A DNA stretch of 64,000 bases, from positions 39,689,558-39,753,557 of the forward strand of contig CM043946.1 in assembly GCA_014529385.2 (NCBI GenBank), read 5' to 3'. Position numbers and translations under genes: made by a program. Below are positions 1-10,425 of this stretch, piece after piece (position 1 is the first letter of the stretch; each line of letters opens with the position of its first letter). Origin of the DNA: Adiantum capillus-veneris (taxonomy: Eukaryota; Streptophyta; Polypodiopsida; Polypodiales; Pteridaceae). Under the pieces are notes generated by a model. That model saw nothing but the letters and a program-made list of their open reading frames with translations. It ran no database searches and was not told the origin of the DNA.

Positions 1-250
1 GATGTCTATGAGAAGATGTTTGTAGATGAAACTGTTGAAGAATACATGGATCGGGGTCCAAACGGATGCTCGTTGCTGCTGCTCGCACACCCACCCCTTG
101 TGTAGTGTGTTTGAAATAGAACAATCGCTCTAGACCAAAGAGTGTTGTGCGTTTCGGCGAAAGGGCAGTCACGTTTGTGACACCCATCCCTTGTCGCTAT
201 CGCTGGCCCCCCCCCCCCCCCCCCCCCCCAACCCACCCACCTCACCCCAC
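1..250. other. Unassigned left edge
   Basis: No gene is recognised here. The stretch contains a 23-base C run and C-rich flanks. It precedes the point where similarity to the second LTR copy begins, at 251. It may be diverged LTR start or an unrelated flank. Confidence 0.4.
207..229. repeat. Poly-C tract
   Basis: An uninterrupted run of 23 C. Runs of 14 to 20 C recur in this window at 14483, 16067, 17250 and 38234. Lengths of such runs are prone to sequencing error. Confidence 0.9.
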
Positions 251-1334
251 CGCACTTAGCAAGTTGGTGGATACTAGGAAGTGAACTCAATAAAGGCATA
301 AAGTCAAGGTGGGATCACCAAAGGAAAATACCCGACAGTTGGGCCACATTGCACTTTTGGATGCGGTCCCACTGGGGATAGATGGTCAGAAGACTAGTGA
401 GAGCCCAACGGAAACATCTCCTAAATTTTAGGAAATTGCTATTTTGGGCCATGAAATATGTTCGCGTCATTAGCTTTAGAATGACAAGGGGAACATTTTA
501 TTACTCTGCTGCAAAGTTAACTGATGCACCAATTGAGAGATTTTTAAGCAGGAAGCCCAATCCGGGGAAATTGCATGCATGAGTGCCAAGTGGCACTTTT
601 TGGTCAATTTACCAAGTCTGGGAGAAAAGAACTTGTACTGACTTTTTGGAGCATTTTTGGAGCCTGATAACTGTGATTTTCAGCCATTTCTCCATTTTTG
701 AGCTTCCCATGACTTTATCTAGGACCAAGGAGCTCATTTTCAACATTGGAAGGTATCAGATGCGTGTTTACAGGGCTGTTTTGTTGTGTTTTCAGCGATA
801 CGCAGGTTTTGACAGCCATGGAAATCTTCCCCTTTTGCATCTATTTGTTCACAGATACATTACACGTCAAGGGCAAAAGAGGGGGCGCTCGATTTATGCT
901 GGGAGGATTCTTCATTGAGAACCTGTCTCACATGTTAAGAGCTATGGAGTGCTTTCTTTCCCTCTCATGTACAGTGTGGTGCTAGGAGTGATGCCCTGCA
1001 CACTACACACTGCTCTCTCTCTCTCCCCTACGTGCAATTATGTGATGCCCCACAAGAGGGCTCTTCATTTGACCGATGTACAGCTGTGTGGTTTTATGCT
1101 TTTGTGTTGAGGCAAGAGCCTCCTTGAGCAGGAACAGGGGTAGCTAACTGCTACTCCAAAACAGGCATTGTTGAGGGTCATAACCTCACCGTACAAGTGC
1201 GTTTTCAGCGCTGTGTATGCGCTGTAAATTGATTGCTTTTCAGCCATATTGACGCCAGAACCATTGGGAATAAGTGCCCCACTGGCAGAGGACAGGTAGG
1301 GGACTGTTTGGGGCTGAAAACAGGGCAAAAACCA

Positions 1335-1342
1335 GTAAATAC
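1335..1342. repeat. Left target-site duplication of hAT element 1 (GTAAATAC)
   Basis: The 8 bases immediately left of the terminal repeat are repeated exactly at 6185-6192. Eight bp is the size hAT transposases generate. Confidence 0.92.
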
Positions 1343-1560
1343 CATAGTTACAGGGGACGGGGGGGACGGGCCCTAGGGCCGGGGAACGGCCGTAACCGGG
1401 CCAGGAACGGCTGGGAACGCCAAGGGACGGACGGAAAATGGGCCGGACGGGCGGGTCGCAGGGGGGACGGACCGGGGACGGCCGGGGCCGGACCGGGGTC
1501 GGACGGACCGAACAGGGTCGGCAGGGGTCGGCCGGGGTCGGATTCAAAAAAGTGACCGTT
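1343..1560 (+). repeat. GC-rich subterminal repeat region of hAT 1
   Basis: Many short motifs related to GGGACGG, GGACGGAC and GGGGTCGG follow one another directly inside the left terminus. The right end (6110-6180) carries complementary motifs such as CCGTCCCGACC. In hAT elements such clustered subterminal motifs are transposase-binding sites; that role is inferred here. Confidence 0.7.
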
Positions 1561-1680
1561 TTTGACCGTTTGCAACGGCTCTGTGCAGCCCCAACTGCCA
1601 TATTTTTTAAGCCTTGGCCCTTGGGAGGCTATAAAAGGCTCCCTTGGGCCTCTTAATACTCATAGTCTCAATGCTCAATG

Positions 1681-1746
1681 CTCATTCCATTTCCCTCAAG
1701 CTCAAGGCTCAAGCTCATTCCATTTCCCTCAAGCTCAAGGCTCAAG
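1681..1746 (+). repeat. Tandem duplication, 2 x 33 bp
   Basis: A 33-base unit beginning CTCATTCCATTTCCC is repeated head to tail in the leader region ahead of the transposase start. Confidence 0.85.
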
Positions 1747-1874
1747 TTTGAACTTTGAAGCTCTCCTCTCCCTCTTCTACCCACTTTGAAGCTCTCCTTT
1801 ACTCTCTCTCCACACAAGCTCTCCTCTAACCCTTCTAACTTCTAAGCTCTACTCTCTCGAGTCTCTCCACCATC

Positions 1875-4800
1875 ATGTCATCTCAAGCCAACTCCACTTC
1901 TCAAGCCGCTTCTTCTCGAAGGAGGCCCGCCGTGCAAACGTGGTCGTGGTGGGATGAAGTCGACTTTAGCTCGCGTGGCAAAGGTGGCGGTGCAAGACCA
2001 TGGACGTGCAAGCTATGTCCATACAAGAGATCGGGTGGTTCAAACAAAGTGTGAGCCCATCTTCTTCATGAACCCGGTCACGAGGTGAAGTTTTGCCCTC
2101 ATGTAGCTCCCGAGAAGAGGTTGGATCTTCTTGAGAAACTCACGGTGTATGAGGTTGCGGAAGCGGCCAAGAGGGGCCGTTTTGTTGCCGTTGATCCCTC
2201 CGCCACGGCGACACCGCGAGAGCAAAGGGAAGCCAACCTTGACGACATCTCTCGAACCTTCAAGAGCCATGGATCTACACCGTCCTCTTCCCTTCCGCAT
2301 CGCCAAACCACTCTCAACGAAAATTGGAATCCTAAATTGAAGGAAGAGGTAGATAGTTCGGTTGCCCGATTCTTCTTCCACGACCACATTGCCTTCCATG
2401 CTTCGCGGTGAGTTTCCCTTGGCATATGCACATTGCAATCTTCCATTTTGTATTCATAATGGGTTATAATTTCTCGACTCTCCATACTAACGCAACATGC
2501 TCTATTTTGTGTGGATAGGTCTCCATACTTTCGAACCATGGTTACGAAAATAGGGGAATATGGCTCCTCTTATGTGCCACCTTCATCGGAGAGGCTTCGC
2601 ACCACCCTCCTTGACAAAGAGAAGCTTGCCGTGGAGCAAGCGGCCCAAGCAACAAAGGATTTGTGGGAGACCAATGGCGTCTCTCTTCTTGTAGATGGAT
2701 GGAGCGACACCCGCAAGCGGTCCATCCACGGGGTGGTGGCCTACTCTCGGGGGGAGATGTACTTTGTGGAGTCACATGATGCATCCGATAGTGGCAAGGC
2801 CGCCGAGATGCTTGCTGCGGAGTGGACAAGCACCATAGAGATCACCGGCCCGGAGAATGTCCTTTGTATGGTTGCAGATGGAGAGGCGTCAAATAGGGTA
2901 GCCGGAGCTATCATTGAGGGCATGTATCCCAGCATCCATGTCACATTTTGCATGGCGCATTGCCTCAATAACCTCCTCAAGGACATAGGGAACTTGTCAT
3001 GGATTTCACCCACCATTGGTGACGCCTCTCGAATTGTCTCCTTTGTGCTCAACCATCAAAAAGTGCGCCATGAATTCTCAAAGAGGAGCCACTTGTCTTT
3101 GCTCAAATATTCAGAGACAAGATTTGCATTCAATTGGCTTATGCTAGGCCGCTTGTCTACATGTGGCGGAGCCTTAAGGGGCCTCTTTCTCAGTGATGAG
3201 TTCCAGGCCATGCCGGAGTCTACATCAGCAGTAGGATTGAAATGCCGAGAATGGGCCGACGACGCCACTTGGTGGGAGGAGGTGAGAACTCTTGACGCCA
3301 TGGTCAAGCCTATTCTACACCTACTTCGAGTGGTGGATGGCTTGCAGCCATGCATTGGCAAAGTCTACGAAGCCATGGATCGGATGATAGAGGCACTTGA
3401 GAAGCTGGTGCCTGACCCTGTTCAGTATGCGGAGATTCATGGCTTGTGTGAGTCGAGGTGGAATGGATACTACTCTCCACTTCATGCGGCAGCTTATGTG
3501 CTTGACCCTGAGTTTCAAGGAAGGCGTCAAGAGACCGACAAGGAGGTGAGCAAAGGATGGCGGCTTGCATTGGAGCGCCTTGAGCCTAGTAGTGACATTA
3601 GGCGCAAGATGCATCAAATAAAGAATTGCCCATTTTCCAGAGCCAGGTGGTTACGTGGGGCCCACATGTGTACAGGTAGGACAGCATGTACATAGTGCAT
3701 AGACTTTCACTATCACCAGTACCAGTGTGTTTTTTCTACAATAAGGAGTTGGTAGCGCGTAAAACTTCTCGAGGAAGCTATCCGCGGGCCGACGATATGA
3801 GGTAAGCAGGTGCGTCAGATGGCATCTAGTGGCGTCAGGAGGTCGAATGGGGTCAATATTTGCACGTGGATAAGTACGGACACAACGTGGGTGTTTTCGT
3901 GTGATAATTATGCAGAGAGGTCATCATGAGGACCATCTTTTGGGTCCACTTCACGTGGTGGCGGGATGCATTATTGAAAAAAGTCAAGTGCGAGGTGTGC
4001 GTATGGATGCAGCAGGGTGACACAACTATGCACTGCGAGGTCAGTTTTTGGCCTGTTCGGGATCCGTTTGAGGTCATCTAAAAGGCCAAGGGTGCCCAAC
4101 TAATAAGCTAAGTGTGGGAACTGAAAAAACAGAGAGAAGACCAGAAAAAGTGTGGAGAAGAGAGGAGGAACAGCCGCAACTGTGTTTTTGGGGTTTTTGG
4201 AGCCTTTTTGGCCGTAAACTGCTCATTCGAGGTCGGATTTGAACACTTTGACATTGTAGATTAGGGTTTTGGGCCGCTCCGGACGCGATGGCGCTGTCCA
4301 TTTTGCCAAATTCCTCACTGTTTTTTTGTTGTTTTGGCTGTGTAAGTTTCTCTTATGAGTGAAGCTTCTGTTCCAGTTTGTGATTGTATCTGGCATATTT
4401 TACCCATATTGTGTTAGCTATTTTCCCCATTGGTGTTGGCGCAAGCTCAATTGTATCTAAACATCAGAAATTATCCTCTTTTGAGATGAGTTTTTGGGTG
4501 TGTGTGTGTCTCTCTCTCTGTGTGGAGTGGGCGAACGGGTAGTCTCTCTCCTCTCACCTAGCGGTGTGTTTCCTGTCTCAGCCAGGTGGATTGTGTAAGC
4601 CGAGTGGTGCCCCATAGTGTGTGTGTATATCATCCCAAGAGTGTGTGTCAGGTCGTTATAGAGGCGTTCTGTGTGTTTCCATCCCGCTCACATTCTTTTG
4701 GTGCCCCCACGGAGGATCTTCTTCGAGTACCTTCTGCTTCGAGATTCGGGATTACAGGTGGTAGACTACAGGTTACAGGTTACAGGGACAGGTACAGGTA

Positions 4801-5788
4801 CAGAGGATTCACACAGGTACACGTAGCTAGAGTACAGGGATATAGCAGTGGTGTCACTTGCAGTTGTGGGTATGCATCATTTGGCGCCTATTTGAGTGCA
4901 TTGTCTACTGGTATTGTACGTTACTTGTGGAAAATACCATTGTACGCCTTTGTGGAGCCATATTTGGTTTTATTTGGTAGTCCCAGCCATTTCTGAGACT
5001 TGGTCTGGAAGATAGTCATTTCTCAGACTTGACTATACGCGATTTGCATTAGCCTTCGTGTGAGGGTCGATAGCGTGAGGTTTTATTGAGCTGGGGGATT
5101 CTCAAATGTGGAGATCCTTTTGGTGATACAGGTAGCTGGAGCACCCTTTTCGTGACGTCGCCATAGGCTATGTACTAGTGATTCCTATTTGATGCTCGGG
5201 TTCTATTGTTGGCAGTTTATACATACATATACAGTCTATATTTTGGGTTCTTACTGCTCTACTTCTGGGGAAACTCTGTCAAAATTTTTCCAAGTTATGA
5301 GAGACGAGCTACTCAACTACAGGCAAAAGAAGGGCTCCTATGGATGTGTAGATGCACAGCTTGATCGCAACAAGATTGGCTCGGTTTTGTGGTGGGAGGA
5401 CTATGGAGGAGATGGCCCACATTTGCAGCGCTTGGCTGTTCGTGTCCTTAGCCAAGCATGTACCACTAGTTGCTTGGAGCAAATATGGAGTGTGTACAGC
5501 CACATTGCCTCTAAGAAGAGGAATCGCCTTGGCGTTCAGAGGGCCAATGATTTGGTGTTTGTGAGCGCTAACTTGCGCATGCTTGCCAAGAGCGTCACAC
5601 ACAAGGCAGATCCTTTCACTGAGTGGGAGATGGCACAAGAGAATCCATCTATGGCCGATACTCTTTTGGAGGAGCTAGAGGAGGATTTCGAGCCTCAATG
5701 CGAGCCTCCCGAGCCGGAGCCCTCATACGTTGCTGACGACCTCGACTACGACGACGATGTGGAGATTCAGCAGGCGAGCACTTCTTGA
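1875..5788 (+). pseudogene. hAT transposase (BED zinc finger, DUF659, hAT C-terminal domain), broken
   Basis: Exon 1 starts at ATG 1875. It encodes a BED-type finger (WTCKLCPYK, then the expected His region). An in-frame TGA at 2052-2054 sits where CGA (Arg) would be expected. A GT-AG intron at 2408-2518 rejoins the frame exactly at an Arg codon. Exon 2 (from 2519) encodes DUF659 with DGWSD and VADGEASN, which mark two Asp of the catalytic set, and the CMAHCLNNLL motif. Similarity fades near 3640. The C-terminal dimerisation domain resumes near 5285 and includes LEQIWSVYSH, with the conserved Glu and Trp, and an acidic tail that ends at 5788. The nonsense codon and the 1.6 kb interruption make it unlikely to yield full-length protein. 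Confidence 0.85.
3640..5284. other. Non-coding stretch of unknown origin inside hAT 1
   Basis: It separates the two conserved parts of the transposase gene. No transposon ends or target duplication were recognised. It contains an irregular ACAGGT-type short repeat at about 4755-4830 and a TG/CT-rich area near 4497-4520. It could be an enlarged intron, a filler captured by gap repair, or a decayed insertion. Confidence 0.4.
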
Positions 5789-6184
5789 GTTTGATGATCA
5801 TTGATCACTCGACTCTCGAGTCTAGACTCTTGAGTCTACGACTCTACCTACTACATAGCCCTTTGTACTTTTTGTTATCCTTGAGGCCTCAGGCTTGTCC
5901 TAAGTCCTTTAGGCTTTTTGACTCTTGAGCCCTTGTGGCATGCACTTCTCATTTTGTATCCATCGATCATCAATGTTTTATTAGCACATTTCAGCCTATA
6001 TGACTCGTGTTCTTTGGTCTATTTAGTGTAAATTTATGGTCAAAGTGATGCTCTATGTGTGTGGCATGTGTGTAGGTCAAAAAATGCCAAAAAAACTCTC
6101 TTTTTTTTTTTGCCGTTCCGACCCCCGTCCTCGTTTCTTGACTTTTGCCGTCCCGACCCCGACCCGACGTCCCATGTAACTATG

Positions 6185-6192
6185 GTAAATAC
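6185..6192. repeat. Right target-site duplication of hAT element 1
   Basis: GTAAATAC, an exact match to 1335-1342. Confidence 0.92.
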
Positions 6193-6393
6193 AGCGAGCT
6201 GAATTTACTGTTTTTGGGCAGGAATCAGAGGGTTTATGCCAGTAGAAGTGAGTTCCAGCAGGGGAATTGGTTTCGCGCAAGTTTTGGGGCTGTAATGTTG
6301 CCGAAATTTGGCCAAAACAGTCGGTATCTAGCAGCTAGCTAGATACAGGTGAAGAATTCCCAGGACTCTACTTTGTAATTTACCCTCTCAAAG

Positions 6394-6399
6394 TATAAA
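6394..6399 (+). promoter_or_regulatory. Probable TATA box of LTR copy A
   Basis: TATAAA within AAAGTATAAAGAAATACC. The same string is conserved at 15737-15743 in copy B. Confidence 0.55.
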
Positions 6400-6599
6400 G
6401 AAATACCGAAAGGGGTGCCAATTTTGGGGCCTACAGGTCGTCGGCGTCTGTTCGGAGCATTCTAGCTTCCGAGCCGTGTGTACACTTAAAGTGTTAATCC
6501 CCGTCGCAGGTTTCCTTTGCAACTTGCTCTGTGTGTGTGTGTCTAAAGTAAAGAATTTTGGGTGAAAGCCAACACCTACTGCCCCGCGGGCTGGTTTCA

Positions 6600-7608
6600 A
6601 GGTTCCATTGCCAGGATAGAATCACTTTTTCCTCAAGAAGTGAGCCTCGGTTGTTTTGGGTAAAGACACAGAGTACAGGAACGCGGGATTACACTATGGC
6701 CGACAAAGGGAAAGGCATTATGGAAGAGGGTTCCTCTTCACAAGACAGACAAGGAATTCTGCATGTTCGCCCTGCGAAAAAGTGGTCAAATTAGGGCTGA
6801 TTTTCTGTTTCGTTTTTAGGGTTTGCAAGTATGAACCAAGATGAGATAGGGAGAGGTCTCATGGTGGTAGATTGGCCACTAGATCTCTTGCGAGAGTGAT
6901 GTGGGTTTGCCAGGTGACACGCTGCTTGCCGATTCTCTGAGGCGATTGCTTGGATTCTTTGATGCATCATCTTGAAATTTGAGCTTACTTGGTCGTGGGT
7001 AGTACGCTACAGTGTTGTGGAATTATGCTCGTTTGATGTAAAAAGTTAAGGAACAGGTTGCAAAATGCTATATGGTGAAATTTAAGAACTATCCACGTAT
7101 GGATGCAAAGTGGATGGAAGAGCATGAACTGTCAGTCACCAAATGTATTGCAGCTTTACCTTGAGGCCTTTGGGTTACAACCTACTTATGCCCCAACCTA
7201 ACGTGTGCAAAGGAGGGATAATGATAGAGCTAGCACATCAAATGTACATATGAATTTAGTGTAATGGATGGAAATGACAAAAGTATGAAGGTCTCATGTG
7301 TATCTATGTGTTACCACCTTTCTTGCGGATACATGTGATGATAAAAGAGTGCTAACAACACAAGATCATCAGTGGCATGTATTTATGGTATGCAATCGAG
7401 GACGTTTGCGATTTCAAGAGGGGGGTATGTCACGAGGACGTGGCAACTGCTAACCTTAGTTGTTGGTTTCTTTCCAATGACTTTTGTTTAATTTTTGAGA
7501 CCCTCTTTTTGAAGTTGCAAATGGTCAGACATTGTATGGCCAATGTAAACGGTAGTTTCACCCGCACACGAGAAGTGGGTTAGCACTGGAGTTCGTATAG
7601 TAAGAGGA
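6600..7608 (+). mobile_element. Internal region of the coding-poor LTR retrotransposon
   Basis: Only about 1 kb lies between the two LTR copies. A short frame at 6696-6794 (MADKGKGIMEEGSS...) ends quickly at TAG and could be the start of a lost gag. No protease, RT or integrase motif is present. The purine-rich TAGTAAGAGGA at 7598-7608 is a plausible polypurine tract, followed by TGTCTAGG as LTR start. This resembles a LARD/TRIM-type non-autonomous element that would depend on enzymes from another element. Confidence 0.6.
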
Positions 7609-8784
7609 TGTCTAGGCTCAATACAAGATCATGTATGTCTCCTCGTCGCACTTAGCAAGTTGGTGGATACTAAGAAGTGAACTCAATAAAGGCATAAAGC
7701 CAAGGTGGGATCACCAAAGGAAAATACCCGACAGTTGGGCCACATTGCACTTTTGGATGCGGTCCCACTGGGGATAGATGGTCAGAAGACCAGTGGCAGC
7801 CCAATGGAAGCATCTTCTAAATTTTAGGAAATTGCTATTTTGGGCCATGAAATCTGCTCGCGTCATTAGCTTCAGATTGACAAGGGGAACATTTTATTAC
7901 TCTGCTGCAAAGTCAACTGATGCACCAATTGAGAGATTTTTAAGCGGGAAGCCCAATGCGGGGAAATTGCATGCATGAGTGCCAAGTGGCACTTTTTGGT
8001 CAATTTACCAAGTCTAGGAGAAAAGAACTAGTAACTGACTTTTTGGAGCAGTTTTGGAGGTTGATAACTGTGATTTTTAGCCATTTCTCTCCATTCTTGA
8101 GCTTCCCATGACTTTATCAAGGACCAAGGAGCTCATTTTCAGCATTCGAAGGCATCAAATGCGTGTTTACAGGGCTGTTTTGTTGCGTTTTCAGCGATAT
8201 GTAGGTTTTGGTAGCCATCGAAATCTTCCCCTTTTGCATCTATTTGTTCACAGATGCATTACAGGTCAAGGGCAAAAGAGGGGACGCTCGATTTATGCTG
8301 GGAGGATGCTTCATTGAGAACCTGTCACAGGTTAAGAGCTATGGAGTGCTTTCTTTCCCTCTCATGTACAGCGTGGTGCTAGGAGTGATGCCCTGCACAC
8401 TACACACTGCTCTCTCTCTCCCCTCTTACGTGCAGTTATGTGATGCCCCACAAGAGGGCTCTTCATTTGACTGATGTACAGCTGTGTGGTTTCATGCTTT
8501 TGTGCTGAGGCAAGAGCCTCCTTGAGCAGGAACAAGGGTAGCTAACTGCTAGGCATTGTTGAGGGTCATAACCTCACCGTGTAGGTGCGTTTTCAGCGCT
8601 GTGTATGCACTGTAAATTGATTGTTTTTCAGCCATACGGACGCTAGAACCATTGGGAATAGTCCCCATTGGCAGAGGACAGGTAGGGGATTGTTTGGGGC
8701 TGAAAACAAGGCAAAAACCACTAAATACAGCGAGCTGAATTTTTGTTTTTGGGCAGGAATCAAAGGGTATGTGCCAGTGGAAGT

Positions 8785-8789
8785 GAGTT
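8785..8789. repeat. Left target-site duplication of nested gypsy (GAGTT)
   Basis: GAGTT abuts the element start TGAAACG and recurs at 15600-15604. LTR copy A carries a single uninterrupted GAGTT at the corresponding place. Confidence 0.92.
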
Positions 8790-8968
8790 TGAAACGAACG
8801 AGGAGAATGGATCTCCCGGCTACACAGACCACCTACAGATGCACGTCGGACGAACCACCCGACCATAGCCACCATTCGGCAGCTCCCCCGTGTTGGGGCC
8901 AGCGTCCGAGGACGTAGGCGTGCACCTGTAAGACCGAGTGTCCCATACCACCCGGCCTCACCTCCGTA
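8790..8968 (-). repeat. Truncated 3' LTR of nested gypsy
   Basis: About 179 bp matching the terminal part of the 15215-15599 LTR, for example TGAAACGAACGAGGAGAATG. The match ends at CACCTCC and the sequence passes straight into the pol reading frame. The pol frame therefore runs into the LTR and stops near 8833. Confidence 0.9.
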
Positions 8969-10155
8969 CGATGATCTAAAACTGCTTCTGGTTCTCGAGG
9001 AATATACTCAGTTTGCATCCATACATTTTCCTCGATAGGCACAACAACGTCGGCTTCGCCCAATTTCACCTTAAGGCGGCTGACATGAAACACTGGATGT
9101 ACACTAACATCCGAAGGAAGAGCCAGTTTGTAGGCAACTTGGCCAATTTTCTTTGTGATCAAGAACGGACCACAATATCTAGCTGAAAGCTTATAATGCT
9201 TTCCCGTTTGCATAGTCTTGGAATCCTTGGGTATCTTCAGATAGACCCATTGTCCCACATCAAGAATCCTTGGAGACCTCTTTTGATTAGCATAAGTAGT
9301 GACTCGATCACGAGTCGTTCTTATGCTATCCTTAGCCAATTCGAGCATTTCTTGCATGTCATACAGGAAATCAAGAGCTTGGCGTTTCTTGACTTTCTCT
9401 AAGCCAATAGCAATTGGGGATTTAGGCTCGAATCCAAACATCAACATGAATGGGCTAAATCCAGTAGCAGAATGCTTGCTACTATTGTAGGCAAACTCTA
9501 ACTGTGGAAGATACCTTTCCCAATTAGATTGCCTATGAGAGACATAGGCTCTCAACATGTCCTCTAACGTCTGATTCATCCTCTCAGTTTGTCCGTCGGA
9601 CTTAGGATGGTCAGAAGACGACATACTCAGCTTCGTTTGAAGATGAGCAAACACATCTCGCCAAAATCGGCCAGTGAACTTAGTATCTCGATCACTGACG
9701 ATATCCTCTGGCAAACCATACAGCTTATAAAGCTGATCGACAAATAAAACTGCCAATTCATGGCTTTAACTCGTTGACTTCGTTGGTATAAACTTCGCCA
9801 TTTTTGTGAGTCTATCGACCACAACCCAAATAGCGTCATTGCCCCGACTAGTATTTGGCAAACCAACGATGAAGTACATGGAAATACTCTGCCACTTGGC
9901 ATTGGGGATCTCCAATGGATGTAGCAGGCCAACTTTCTTAAGGCGCTCTGCCTTATTGACCTGACACTGAGCGCATCTCTTCACATAGCTCTCTATGTAA
10001 GAGCGCATTCTTGGCCAATAGAAATATCGTTTGACCAAAGCAAAAGTTCTTTGGATGCCTGGGTGCCCAGCGTTAGGAACATCGTGGCATTCACACAAAA
10101 TCCTTTGTCGAATCTCATCGATTTCCGGCATGCAGACTTTACCATTTCTGAACAA
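8833..10155 (-). pseudogene. Gypsy integrase region, broken
   Basis: The zinc-binding HHCC part is visible as HPGIQRTFALVKRYFYWP and CAQCQVNKAE. The core contains VSDRDTKFTGRFW (second catalytic Asp) and DGQTERMNQTLE (Glu). The first catalytic Asp is replaced by Tyr at about 9874-9876 (SISMYFIVGLP; the family has SMDFI). A TAA interrupts the frame near 9767, after KSTS. The C-terminal part reaches VVPIEENVW and then fuses to LTR sequence. The chromodomain expected from the related copy at 33633 is absent. Confidence 0.88.
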
Positions 10156-10425
10156 TAGTCCACCTCTAATGGAATATTGTCGCTGTCTCGTCTCTCCAAC
10201 ACACTCACTTGGGTCTCCAGACCACCCAAGCCTGTATATGAGTCATGCGCCGCTTCGACCTCATTCCATATCTTGCCAAAATGGCCATCGGAACGACATA
10301 GCCCTCGGAGAGAGAGATAGAAATCCGTTGAGATTTCAGCCATAGACAAGGCATTAACCTTAGGAATCCTGCTGAGCGCATCGGCAACTCGATTGCTGGA
10401 TTCTTTTCTATAACGGATCTCAAAG

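Larger units (their letters stand above)
1343..6184 (+). mobile_element. hAT DNA transposon 1 (4.84 kb) inserted in LTR copy A
   Basis: The ends are imperfect inverted repeats. The left end reads CATAGTTACAGGGGACG and the right end, on the minus strand, reads CATAGTTACATGGGACG. The element is flanked by an exact 8 bp duplication, GTAAATAC. The sister LTR at 8725-8760 shows the uninterrupted target. Inside is a broken BED/DUF659/hAT-C transposase gene on the plus strand. GC-rich subterminal repeats lie at both ends. A 1.6 kb stretch of unknown origin separates the middle and C-terminal transposase parts. Confidence 0.93.
251..6599 (+). mobile_element. Left LTR (copy A) of a coding-poor LTR retrotransposon, split by a hAT element
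   Basis: Positions 251-1342 and 6193-6599 together make about 1.5 kb that matches 7647-8789 plus 15605-15943 with only scattered differences. Both copies end in GGTTTCA. A TATA box lies in the 3' part. The copy is interrupted by the hAT element at 1343-6184. Orientation is plus, judged from the TATA box and from the polypurine tract before the right copy. No canonical TG start is visible for this copy, so its left edge may be truncated or diverged. Small open frames in the LTR look like chance frames. Confidence 0.8.

Noticed and set aside
1-60. Left-edge sequence considered as a helicase or other exon
   Set aside because: The short peptide it encodes (YEKMFVDETVEEYMD) matches no RH39 segment I know and shows no splice context.
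6-299. Open frame on the minus strand with a glycine run
   Set aside because: The run is just the poly-C tract read as GGG codons; no domain or start context supports a gene.
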